A stretch of 22,305 bases of DNA from Gymnopilus junonius (GCA_015501075.1 JADNYJ010000513.1:1-22305); one strand, 5' to 3'. Counted from the stretch's first letter, positions 10,105-20,601 are shown. Translations and numbers: made by a program. Notes: generated from the letters alone by a model not told the origin.

Positions 10105-12391
10105 ATGACTCACTATATTCTTCACAATACGTATGTCACCTCTATTATTCCCTTTGGATTTTCTGACGATGGTCATGACCTCCTTTCGCCAGGTTTGGCG
10201 CAGCCTTTATCGGTCTTGTTATCGCATCTCTGTAAGTCCTTCAATTTTATGTATATGTCACTATTAGGTTAATATATAGCCTAGACTACACGGCGGTCCG
10301 TTCTTTCACTCGATTCCTCGAGCGATATTTCACCATGAATCTAGTTTCCATCGTTCAAGCCTGGTACTATTTTTTGCACCAGCAGGACCCCTGGTCACTG
10401 AAGGCTCTTGTAAATTTTATCTTTCCTTGAATTCACAGTGCCTTACCCAAGGTCGCCCAAGGTCTCCGCGGTCATGGCCTTCGACACTGTCCACCAGATT
10501 CTCATCACACACACCGGTACATCCTTCCGTTCTTAATCATACGTTTGACGGGTTGACAGACGCCTTCCTCAGTTTACACGTACACGGTTACCAACTGGGG
10601 GAATGAAGACGAACTTGGGGTTATTGTCTGGTGGGTACCATTTTATTATGACATCCTCTATACCTCGTATTTTTGTCTTTTTATTCAATCCGAACCTTTT
10701 GAATAGGAGCATGCTGGTAAGCTTTCTGCAGTGAACCAAGTCATACTTAACTGAGTGGTTTTGGAGGTCGAAGTGTTATTTAACGTGAGTTTTTTTGACT
10801 ATCGCCTTCATGAATCGACTGAAACTCGAGTTTTCAGGGGTTGACTGCGTTTCTCGTTCAAAGGTATAAATCATCTTTGCTTCGTCTTTTTTTAACTTTT
10901 GAAAGAGTTGGACAGCTTCCTGACCATGCGCGTGTGGCGATGTACGTCAATCAACCTTACAACTCGTTGTTCATTCTCAAATTCTTTTTGAAGTGAGCAA
11001 TCGGAGGAAATTATTGACTGGCGCACTGGTACGTTTAGAATTGTACTCACTTCTCAGGTGACTGATCTTGGTATAGGCGATATTGGTTCTAGGAGAGTTT
11101 GGTACGCTAACTTGTTTTCTTTACACCGAGCTAAGATATTGATGGCCCATGGGGGCATAGGTTGTGTACTCGGTACGTCTGCCGGACGATATCCTTATTT
11201 TTCTTTTCGGATCTGATGCACCCAAAGCCTACACCGTCGTCTCGTCAGTTTGCCTTAGACCGTATGCCAAATCTATCGCTCATATATAAGTCAGACTTCA
11301 TTTCAAGACATACGCTCAACTCGCAGAGATCAAGGTATGTATCCCGCCTTCAAAGTGTCCTGTGTTCCGCCCCAGCTTAACGCGATATTTCGAAAACATA
11401 GTACCTCTCAATTTTGGTCAATGCACTGGCAGCCGCTGGAGACGTCTTTATGGCAGCCGCTCTCTGTACTCTTTTACCACCTGTCGCGTACTGGCTTCCA
11501 GAGGTTAGCAACCCCCTCTCACTTCTTGCCATAGTCGCTATACTCTATATTGACAATCCATCAGATCAGACACAATGATTAATAAACTCGTAAGTGCTTC
11601 GCGGACGGTGCTTCCAATACCGTCATCGTATATTTAACTCCTACTTATGGATTATTACTCATTACCATACCTTCTAGATTTTATTCGCAGTGAATACCGG
11701 CTTCCTGACCAGGTCGGTTCCTCCTAAACTCCCCTGAGCCTAGTCGTACTGACTTTCCTTCAGTTTGTGTGCAGTGGGCTTCTCTTATTTCCGTACGCTC
11801 CGCCTCTTTGTCCTGAACTTGGAGACTCGATTCTGATCTCCTGTGTGTCGATTAGATCATTGTCGCCGGAAATACCTTTCTTTACATTGCTTTTTCTTTG
11901 TATTGGGCGTCGTGAGTATTGTGTCCAAACGCCATCCTCAAGCTTGTCCTTTGTCTTTAGCTAAATTTCTTCATCAGTCTATACTAATTCGCTCCTCGCC
12001 ACGCTCAACGCAAGGAAGATGATCCGTGGCGCCGGAGAGGCGATTCATAAACCAGCGACAATTATTCCCCTCTCTACGAGAATTCCCTAAAAACGGAGCG
12101 ATCACATCCAGAGTAAGTCTTCATGCCTTCTCTCCTCCTTTTGTGACGCAACTATATCTTACCAGCGTCCTACAAATATTTCAATCAAAATTGACACTAC
12201 TCAAGAATTTGCTGCAGACCTGGATCACGAGAACGATCTCGAAAAGGCGGAGGTGAGGGCCAGATTAAAAAAGCTTGCTGGGAAATGGTCCGTACTAGCT
12301 TGCTGATTCGTCTTGCTTTGTTGTTCATTCACAGACTAGCAGTTCCTCCGTGCGTCCGTATGAAGAGAAGACGGAAGGCGACTCAATATGA
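10105..12391 (+). CDS. DUF6534-type fungal integral membrane protein
   Basis: A basidiomycete-specific multi-helix membrane protein of unknown function. Early exons join cleanly: 10105-10130, 10193-10231, 10285-10295, 10345-10409, 10462-10516, 10573-10630, 10707-10716, 10767-10784 and 10838-10863. They read FGAAFIGLVIASLLHGVSIV, AWYYFLHQQDPWSLKAL, FDTVHQILITHTVYTYTV and VNWGN-like family landmarks, ending in LTAFLVQR. Later pieces include an arginine-rich FLTMRVWRLSNRRK segment (10907-10940 and 10994-11028), AILVLGEFG (11077-11101), TYAQLAEIK (about 11310-11335), LSILVNALAAAGDVFMAAAL (11402-11503), SDTMINKL (11567 on), VNTGFLTSLCAVG, VAGNTFLYIA and TNSLLATLNARKMIRGAGE (11980 on). A hydrophilic acidic tail ends at TGA 12389-12391. 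Several exons need a one-base correction (near 10905, 11270-11310, 11503/11566, 11792/11855, 11892 and 12050-12075), so exact borders there are uncertain. Family assignment is firm; function is unknown. Confidence 0.85.
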
Positions 12392-12844
12392 AAATATCTC
12401 TTGCTCTCAAACCCCTCATGTAGTTCCCAGGCGATAGTCTTTTGTGGAAGGAAGTCGGTTTCTTGTGATTTTTGGAGTGTTTATATACATATACGAATTG
12501 AAGCACGGCGTTGGTGGTTGACTGTATATTATTAAAAATTCGACCAACTTGAAATCCTATCTTCCTGTTTTCTTTTTGCAGTTGCCGCTTCTGGAGTTCA
12601 TTCAACACCCCAGTCAGTCCAAAAGGCAAGTGCAAAGACCCGCGGTCAAACAGTGGACCGATAGAACGAGTAGTGAATACCCAAACACTGGCGTGCAGCA
12701 CTGCGCCATTTATCGCCCTTTCTTAACAAACACCATCCCGAAAGAACGAGTAGGGGAGAAAAGACATAGAAAAAGTATAAGACAGCAAACTTGACAATAT
12801 AAAACAGACAAACACAAAACCGTCCCTCTTCGGATCCTGAACCA
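12392..12844. other. Convergent 3' flanks, no gene
   Basis: These 453 bases lie between the 3' ends of two converging genes. Open frames at 12336-12701 (-) and 12549-12794 (+) have no recognisable content. An AT-rich patch at 12480-12545 would suit polyadenylation of the upstream gene. Confidence 0.5.
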
Positions 12845-14962
12845 CTAGAAAGGGAACCCTCCATGCGAATGTCCCTCCTTCCACCACCACCACCACCGCC
12901 GCCGCCGCCGAATCCTCCACCGCCGAATGAGGCGAATAGGTGCTCGATGTCTTCTGGGCTCAGACCGCCCATGCCGCCGCCGCCACCACCCATACCACTT
13001 CCACCCGTTCATTCCGTCCTCATCTTCCCCAGGTCGTATCTCTCCCCTCCTTCTAGGATCGGAGAGGACAGCGTGAGCTTCCACCACGGAGCTTGAACTT
13101 CTCTTCATCACCACCCTAAGAGAAAAAGCGTCAGCATGAGCGGATGAACAGATAGAAGGCCAGTAGCAAAGAAAAAAAAAAAGAAAAAAGGAAAAGGAAC
13201 AAAGAACTTGCTTTATCAGGATGGTGTATCAGACTCTCCTCCTATACGCCTTTTTGATCTCAATCTCCGTACAATCCCGACCGACACCCAAAATCTTATA
13301 ATAATCCTTCGTCTTGCTCCTCTTCAACGCCGCCTCTGCCTTTTTCAGCTCAGACTTGAGCGCGCGGACGTCATTTTCCGTCGCAGTGCCCTCCGTTTGG
13401 GCTTGCTGGATGGCGGTGTTGAAGTCCTCGATCGCGGCGTCATATTTCTCAAGGTGAAGGTAGATGCGAGCGCGTGTGCGGAGGGCTTTGAATGAGCTTG
13501 AGACGAGCCGTAAGGAGGCTTCGGTATCTGCCAAGGCGTCTTCGTGTCGGTTGAGCTAGATAGGAGGTAAGTTGGATTGGGTGAATATTGTGTTTGGAGG
13601 TAAGAGGAATGGATTGACCTTGAGCAGGGTCGTTGCTCGTTAGACAGCAGTGTAGCACGGATTTGACCTCCTTTTCCTTCTTCCTCTGCTTCTCCGATAC
13701 GCTGATTGGAAGTTGTTCAGAGTTTAGAAGCGTAAGGTGAAGGTGGTACATACCTCAATACATTCAGTGTACTTGGCCAAAGCCTCCTGAAGTTTATTCG
13801 TTTTGAAAGCCACGTTACCCTCCTCCTTCAGTCTTTCCACGTCCTTTACACGCTTTCGCAACTTCATTGCAGGCTCATGGCCTGGGTCAAGTCTCAATGC
13901 TGATGTCACGTGTTGAAGGGCTTGAGGAAGACGTCCGCTGAGGAAGAGGACGAGACCACGCAGTGCGAGTGCATCGGGAGAGTTGGGATTTAGCCGCAGA
14001 GCGTCACTGGTAGAAGAAGAATATGTTTGAATAAGATGAAAAGAGAAAAAAAAAAAAAGAAAAAAGAAAAAGACGAACTTCGCAGCCATGTTCGCAGCCT
14101 CCCAATTTCCTCTTGAAAGCTCCAGCTCGACTCTCCAGAACCTCCATTCGGGTGGAATATCGCCACCTTCGCCCTCGATCGCCTGCAGACACTTGTCCAG
14201 TGCGAGCCTGGCCAGACCCCATTCCTTTCTCTGCTTCGCCAATTCGAACGTCCTCACGTGGTTTTCAAGCACCTGTACCTTGTCCCGGAGCTGCAGCGCT
14301 TGTGCATTCTTCGGCTCGAGGGTGAGGACGGTGCGGATGGTGGAAAGAGCGGGCGTGGAGGATCCCACCGCCAGTTGGCATCTCGCTAGCCGTAAGAGCG
14401 TCTTTGCAGATGGTGATTCCGACTGTAAGGAAGCCGCCATCTGACAGTCCTCCAGAGCCTGTCGGAAGCGCTTGAGAGCCATGTAGGAAGCTGCTCGGTT
14501 CGTAAGATACGAAGGTTCTAGGGGATTCATCTCTTGATTGCAAGTTTAATCGATTGGCGCGTTTGGGGAACACATCGAAAGAATCTCACCGATGGCTTTC
14601 GTGTATAGCTCGACAGCGTCAGCGTATTTGGCTGCTTTGAAGGCCACATTTCCTCTTTCCTTCACTTTCTCGGCGCGTACTAGGATGTCTTCTTGCTCTG
14701 GTTCCGCAGACGGTGGGGAAGGTGTAGCTTGACCTACAACCGGTGAGGGGCTTGGTGGCGGTCGTGGGGAGCTTGAGCCAGAGGCAGAGGGCTCTGTGGG
14801 GCTGGAGGATTTTAGATCAGAAACCATGGTTCCTCTTGTGCTTGGAAAAACGTACATATCAGAGGCACCGTTAGGCATGGATGTTGGCGAACCCGAGGTA
14901 GACGTTGACGCAGCCTGAGTTCGCTTCTTTGCGGCAGCTTTTGATGTCTTCTTGTTTGCCAT
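12845..14962 (-). CDS. TPR and J-domain co-chaperone, DNAJC7 (TPR2)-like
   Basis: A cytosolic Hsp70/Hsp90 adaptor of about 590 residues. Exons: 14962-14590, 14532-14079, 14006-13754, 13701-13619, 13555-13212 and 13115-12845. The N-terminus is a low-complexity Lys/Ala then Ser/Pro region (about 1-90). TPR repeats follow, starting at ERGNVAFKAAKYADAVELYT, with later copies at LKEEGNVAFKTNKLQEALAK and RATLLSN. The J-domain starts at KDYYKILGVGRD with IKKAYRR and the essential HPDK, followed by GGDEEKFK and EAHAVLSDPRRR. The C-terminus is glycine-rich with GLSPEDIEHLFASFGGGGF and ends HSHGGFPF at the TAG at 12845-12847. The intron just after HPDK (13116-13211) is of GC-AG type. Single-base breaks are needed near 13639, 13236-13241, 13095 and several G/C runs in 12880-13060. 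The chosen start gives MANKKTSKAAAKKR; no other in-frame ATG fits better. Confidence 0.92.
12881..12910 (-). repeat. GGN trinucleotide run encoding polyglycine
   Basis: Ten CCA/CCG triplets on the + strand read as a polyglycine run in the C-terminus of the DNAJC7-like protein. The frame that gives glycine before the run and the frame that gives the conserved terminal HSHGGFPF differ, so a base is probably lost within or next to this repeat. Confidence 0.75.
13116..13211 (-). other. GC-AG intron in the DNAJC7-like gene
   Basis: Right after the J-domain HPDK the donor reads AAA|GCAAGT and the acceptor CTTAG|GGTGG, joining K to GGDEEKFK in phase 0. The intron carries a very long pyrimidine tract on the transcribed strand. 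No GT donor nearby preserves the J-domain. Confidence 0.75.
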
Positions 14963-16279
14963 AAACTTGCCTCTTGACTGCTGGAGAAATTTTAAGGGAA
15001 TAACCCTGGAAAATGCACCTGAAAAGGAGGAAAAGACGAGCGGCCTTCACGAAGAGGAGCCGTCGTAGTGGCACGCGATGAAGGCACGTAAGAAGTGACG
15101 AAAATTTAGCGACCTTCCGGAACTTTCGATTTGGTAATTTATGACCAAAGTTTGTTTATTTTGACCCACATTTCTGGCCCAACATTTAACTTACCTTTCT
15201 TCACCTTCTTCAGGACAAATGGTTGCTCTTTTCAAAAGGATACCCTCTTCTAAATTATTGTGGAAAGGCTTAAGGGAGTCAAGAACGCGAGTTGTTCTCC
15301 TTTCTCCTTCTTCGCTTGGATGAACGACCTTCATGTTCCGTGGATACTACAGCAATGATACTTTTAGCTGCCGATGAACTTCGTCTCATGCTACAAACTT
15401 TCGCCCAAGCAAGTCAGTTAACAAAATAAAATAACCTCACCATTGTTCTCGAAGATCCCTTACCTTTGTTCTCCGCTGGAAAGGCCAGCATAACGAATAT
15501 ATCAATCTCGAATCCTGTAGAGGGTGCGGGCCAATGCTTGAATTATACTGGAGAATAGTGGACAGCGAGAGTTGAGTGGCGTGGTTTGGATGTAATTCAA
15601 GCCCTCATCCTGGGCATCTTGCTGACGATATTGTTCTCTATTCACCCTTGCTATCACCCAGGGTTGTACTTCATCGTGTACTAGCGATGCTCGATCTCCA
15701 TGAGTGCGTGCAATCCATCACACCCTCAAAATGCCTAACCTGATTTTGATACTCAGATGAATCTTCAACAAGTCCTATAGCTTCTATGGGTAATGCGACG
15801 GAGCTTGCAGATGATGCTTACCTCAAGTGGTGTATCGTGTATCGAGATTCAAATAGCGAAGGAAAGCGGTTGCTGTACACTGGTTAGTTGCTTATTGCGC
15901 TTCCATGCACCCAGATACACATAATGGAACCCCTGTCGGTTCAACGGCTTAAGTTCTAGCGTTATACCTGGACAGGGATTTAGATGCCCTCGTAAGCCAT
16001 ATATAGGACAAACATACTTTTTCTGAAGGGCTTTGGGCATCCGATTCCCTGCATCTCGACTGACAATTGCAATCTGCCATTTCCATGTTCCAGATGCCCT
16101 CCAGCAGCAGTTTCTAAAAAGTTTCCGGCAATCCGGAAACCAATCACGGGCATCCGCTCTCGGCACGGCCACCGGCATTCGCAATCTTATCTTTCCCGCA
16201 TGCTCAAGTCCATAAATTTATCTAGTGAGTCACTCCAGGGCACTCACCCTTGTCTCCTACTTCCTTCCTCCAACCCACT
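14963..16279. other. Intergenic region between divergent genes, with one short unassigned frame and a hairpin
   Basis: These 1.3 kb separate the DNAJC7-like start (14962, minus) from the PLP-transferase start (16280, plus). A 33-codon + strand frame, 15786-15887, beginning MGNATELADDAYLKW, has coding-like composition but no recognisable family. The preceding open part begins after a possible intron ending at 15767. A perfect inverted repeat lies at 16121-16140. No other supported feature is seen; frames at 15849-16184 (-) and 16033-16215 (+) look like chance. Confidence 0.4.
16121..16140. repeat. Perfect 8-bp inverted repeat with 4-base loop
   Basis: GTTTCCGG, CAAT, CCGGAAAC. It lies 140 bases upstream of the PLP-transferase ATG. 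It could be a dimeric binding site (its CCGG-centred arms suit a zinc-cluster factor) or chance. Confidence 0.5.
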
Positions 16280-18066
16280 ATGCCCACCATCGACTGGAAA
16301 AGCACTTCAAGGAAGAGCAGCCTGAATTTGGCCATGGTATGCTCAAGTACTATTCCATGGACCCGGAGTACATCAACTTGAACAGCGGTAGATGTCTCCT
16401 ATTTCTAAACTTAGTTCTAGTACTTCACAGCTTATTCCGGTTTTTTATCAAGGATCCTATGGGACCACTCCCAAGCCCGTACAGACCGCCGTTGAGGCGC
16501 TTTCGGCTCGAATCGAGTCAAATCCGGATTTATTCCTCAGGAAGGATTATTTTCCTTTATTGAGCGATCTACGAGAGAAACTCGCAGCTTTAGTTAACGC
16601 GAAGGCCACCGACATTGTGCTTGTCCATAATGCCTCAATGGGAATCAACACTATCCTGAGAAATATCGAATGGGAAGAAGGCGACGTCATCTTTGCCTGT
16701 ACGTCACCTACGCTTCTAACTTACAAGAAAGAACTCCTCATTTGCGCTGATCATCGGCAGTTACAACTACGTATGGCTCAGTATCCGCTACCATCAAAAA
16801 CATTTCCGATGTTCCGCCTCATCCCACAGCCAGCATAATCACCCTTAATTACCCAACGACACACGCGGAGATCGTGGAGCAATTCCGTAAACACGTCCAA
16901 GAGCACCCGGCGAAGCCCAACAAGAAACGCGTTGCTGTGATAGATAGTATTATATCCAACCCCGGTGTCCTGCTTCCGTGGAAAGAAATGGTAAAGATAT
17001 GCAAGGAAGAGGGAATATGGAGCCTCGTCGACGCGGCTCATTCCATTGGACAAGAAGTAGGATTGAACCTGACTGAAGCCGACCCTGATTTCTGGGTATC
17101 GGTAGGTTTTTGAAGGAGGTCTTGAGATTCTACTTTTTTTTGCTAACGCGTTTTCAAAGAATTGTCACAAGTGGCTCTCGGGGAAACGTTCCTGCGCTGT
17201 TCTATATGTCCCTGAACGGTAAGATATATTCGAATATTTTTGGTCTTCGCTTATCTATTAAACCTCGTCTCAGGAATCAGCACCTCATTAAGTCGTCTAT
17301 ACCCACATCGACCTACTACATCTCTCCTAAAGATCGACCTGAACCCAATTCAACATTTTTGGAACAGTTTGAATGCAAGCTTGTTTATTTTTTCTTCCTG
17401 GTCTTTTTGCTTATTGTCCAGACGTAAATAGGGAACGGAACAATCGACTGGGCGCCTTACCTCACTGTCGCTGATGGTTTGTACTCTACACCGTTGCCTT
17501 ATACCCTTGTCGCAAACCCCTCATTGGCTCGTGTTCCTTCTGTCCAGCACTGGAGTATCGGAAATGGCTGGGAGGCGAAGAGAAAATCAATGCATACTGC
17601 CATGACCTCGCCATCGAAGGTGGGAAACGTCTAGCAGAAATCCTCAGCACGCGCCTTTTAGATCCAACAGGAGAGTCAACATTGAACATGGTAAGTATTC
17701 GTTTTTGTTCTATTCGTTTCCTTAGAGGATATGGTTTAAAACACAATACCCAGGTGAACGTCGGTCTTCCCCTCCCAGGGTCTATTCACCCTACACTAGC
17801 TCTCAGTATAAGTCTCAGAGATAAGATGTTCGAGCATAAAGCATATTCACAATTTTATTACCACAATGGAGAGTGGTGGACTCGGTGCAGCGTTCAGGTG
17901 TGGAACGAGGTTTGTCTTCTTTTTTCTCTACTTCCTGAAACGTCTTGTTTAATACTAATTTTTTGTCCGTAAACAGCTCGAAGATTTTGAAAAGCTTGGA
18001 AAAATCTGGCTCCAGGTGTGCGCCGCTGTCCAGGAGGAGTTGAAAGCGGAGAAGGATGCTGCTTGA
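16280..18066 (+). CDS. Class V aminotransferase-fold PLP enzyme (isopenicillin N epimerase / Egt2-like)
   Basis: A PLP-dependent enzyme of about 429 residues in nine exons: 16280-16387, 16453-16698, 16761-17101, 17160-17218, 17274-17374, 17432-17476, 17548-17690, 17754-17909 and 17977-18066. It opens with MPTIDW, then EFGHGMLKYYSMDPEYINLN and SYGTTPKPV. NASMGINTILRN is the cofactor phosphate-side helix. Asp209 in LVDAAHSIGQ should pair with the pyridine nitrogen, and Lys236 in VSNCHKWL is the Schiff-base lysine. The C-terminal domain has the Arg in WWTRCSVQVWNE. Only one break is seen: one A is missing from the A4 run at 16297-16300 in exon 1. Intron 5 (17375-17431) is GC-AG. Fungal members of this group include the ergothioneine C-S lyase Egt2, as well as uncharacterised desulfurase- or epimerase-like proteins; the true reaction is undecided. 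The gene ends 172 bases from the laccase 3' end, facing it. Confidence 0.9.
17375..17431 (+). other. GC-AG intron in the PLP-transferase gene
   Basis: The donor is GAAT|GCAAGC and the acceptor AAATAG|GGAACGG. The join gives FEWNGTIDWAPY, a conserved stretch of this family, in phase 1. Reading through instead brings a stop (TAA) before the acceptor. Confidence 0.75.
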
Positions 18067-18238
18067 TTCTTGATATGTATCCAGACTCTCTCTCAAATGT
18101 CGATTTAGGATTTTAGGGTGACCATTCATTTATATATATTACTAAGTAATACACGCAAAAAAACATTACACGACACAAAGCGTAGAGAATGTTTTACTAG
18201 ATTGACCGGATCCACTGTAAGGTTACTCTAAATAAGCA

Positions 18239-20537
18239 TTAGTTAAAGGTCTGCGCAGGTAAGGCATTATAAGTCGGGCACAATTGGTCCCAAGCAGCTT
18301 TAAAACCAAGTGATTAGACATCATTGGGCCACAAAGCACGACGACTTACGTGGGGGATTACTGGTTCGGATTCCAGGAACATTCTCCGCCATTACGACTG
18401 CCAGACCCCTGCAAATAATCAATGTCACATTATGAGACCCAACGTCGCCAGAAGAATAGGCAAATGCCTTACGCTTCTAAATGCCAATCGATATGACTTC
18501 GAGGAACAACAGGACATCAGAATAAGAAATAAAACGAGAACGTGAAATACTGACCAATGCAGAATCCATGGGCCTGAATTATCGGTCTTGAACCGAATCG
18601 TTACCAGGTCAGTTTTATTGTCCCCTATGCTAACGACATCACGTCTGACAGGGTTGTCATAATTGTAAACCGAGCTCCCAGCACTCCTTACAACGGAAAA
18701 AGCATGCTAATGATTTGATCAGCCTTAATTGTGTAAGTGATAATAGATTGAAGTTCACGTACTCCGTGCAAATGTATGGGATGCTTTATATAAATCATCT
18801 GTCAGTTGGAAGAATTGGACAAACATCAACGAAGAAACTTACCGGACTGCCAGTCGATCCGCCTGGCATAGAAATTTCAACAATCTTGTTTGGCTCCAAA
18901 AGGTAAACGGCCCCATGAGGAAGCAACTCTTGGGGCTTGTATTTATGGCTCAGAATCTGAAGCAAGACCGGCACTTTTGGTGGGATGAAGGTGGCATTGT
19001 TCACTTCAAATGAGCCGTTCACAAACTGGATGTCGAGGTTTAGCTTGATATCGGCGGGCTTGTTGTGACCAGGTGCTTGAGGTTTCGAGAGAGGATGGAG
19101 GTTCGTTTCGATTAATGGATTGCTAAGCGAAGACGTCGTGGTCGGCTCGACGTTGGCAGCCCCAACGTATCGTAGGATAGCTGAATTAACACCACCATCA
19201 AATCCTTTGGGATTTAAATTAGGCAACGCGCGGATCCAGTAGTTGTCCTTCGGCTGATTGGTGTTCAAAATGAAAGAATACCTTTGACCGGCAAAAATTT
19301 GGATAGAGTCCACTACGAGTGGTTGTGTGTTTTGGCCGTCGACTTCGATGATCGTCTGTTACAAAATACTCGTTCAAGCTGTCGTCTTTGATATAATAAA
19401 CAGAAATACAGTACCATATCGTGCCCATCGATCGAGAATAAAAAGTTAGGGTCACAAGAAATTGAAACCAAGCGGAAGCGGTAGCGCGTCTTGGGCTTGA
19501 CATTGATGACAGCCAAAGGTGAAGTTCCATTAGCAGTCCGGCCGAGTCCATTGATTAATGTTGCCATTGATTGAGGCAGAGGTCCTGCGGAAGGAGCAGG
19601 AGTGTGGTACCTGAAAGAGACAGCCTTAGGGATGTCGACTCATAGTTATATAGTCACAGACCTACCAATCAGCCAGAGTTATAACGGTTGATTCTGTAAC
19701 GAAATTTGAATCACTGCGATACATTGGCAAGGATGTACCTCCTACCATCGTCGACTTGATATCTGATAAAAGTACAATATCAAAATGACATGTTGAAGGA
19801 TAATCTGAATTAAATGCACTTACAGCGACCTATGTGGGTCAGAGGGATCATATACGACTAAAGGTCTCTGAGTCCATCGCAATACTGCGTTGCTATCATC
19901 CAATTCAGTTATGCAGAACAATTGCAGTAATGTGTTGAAAGAAACTGACAATAATGAGAATGATACCAGAAGTGCCTGCCTGGTCCGGGACTTTGAATCG
20001 ATAAAAAAATGAATGACCAGGAGCGATTGGACATTGCGTAACCCCGACTGGACCGTCCGCCCAAGTACTTTTTTCCTGAATAACCCATGCCAGTGCTGGA
20101 AATAATAATGGCACTCGTCAGTGACAAGCCATTAAACCATTAAACAAAATGAACGCATACGATGCTGGTGCTCGTCAGCATGCTTGTATTTGTTAGATGG
20201 TCTATTACGTTGAGGTTGAAAGTGTCTCCCTGTATTCAAGAATCGTCAACACCATGTTTGTTATGCCAAGAGTATCGAAGGTTACCTTCTTTCCAGTGAC
20301 AAGGGGACCAGGGAACTGGAGCGAATTGCCAGTAGCACCAGCTAAGACGGTACTGAGCCAACCAGATAAGTCCAGGTTGGATGTAGGCAACATAAAAGAC
20401 ACGCACGAGCGATTATATCCATCTGGAGATATAAACTTATTTCCAATCACCATGTTTGCAGAGGGCCCTATGGCCGCCGCAGCGATGATAGCAGACGCGA
20501 GCAGGGAACCAATGACGTATGCAGCGGGTAGGTTCAT
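18239..20537 (-). CDS. Laccase (multicopper oxidase AA1), secreted
   Basis: A benzenediol:oxygen oxidoreductase of about 517 residues that oxidises phenols with four coppers. Fourteen exons: 20537-20407, 20352-20286, 20229-20161, 20095-19950, 19892-19824, 19762-19746, 19693-19666, 19610-19415, 19355-18843, 18783-18763, 18706-18555, 18496-18473, 18408-18350 and 18297-18239. A hydrophobic signal peptide (about 1-22) precedes [20 protein letters not shown]. All copper motifs are present: HWHG (90-93), WYHSHY (133-138), HPIHLHG|HAF (414-423, split by an intron) and HCHIDWH (470-476). The residue at the T1 axial position is Leu481, which usually goes with a lower redox potential than Phe. The end is [13 protein letters not shown]. 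One base is missing at each of three places (near 20075, about 19970 and 19866); the rest is clean. Phases of all 14 exons agree once these are allowed. Confidence 0.95.
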
Positions 20538-20601
20538 GATGCGATGAGCCTATTGAGCTTTGAATGCGAGGGTAGATGTTGAAGATTCTAGAGCATCTAC
20601 A

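Noticed and set aside
12845..13114. Minus-strand frame with a tryptophan- and arginine-rich protein
   Set aside because: It is the same DNA as the polyglycine tail of the DNAJC7-like protein read out of frame; only its last residues (HSHGGFPF) belong to the real protein.
14088..14444. 118-codon + strand frame opposite the DNAJC7-like gene
   Set aside because: It is the antisense shadow of the TPR-coding exon 2.
10105..20537. A secondary-metabolite cluster around the PLP enzyme and laccase
   Set aside because: No backbone synthase, transporter or dedicated regulator is present; neighbours are a chaperone and an unrelated membrane protein.
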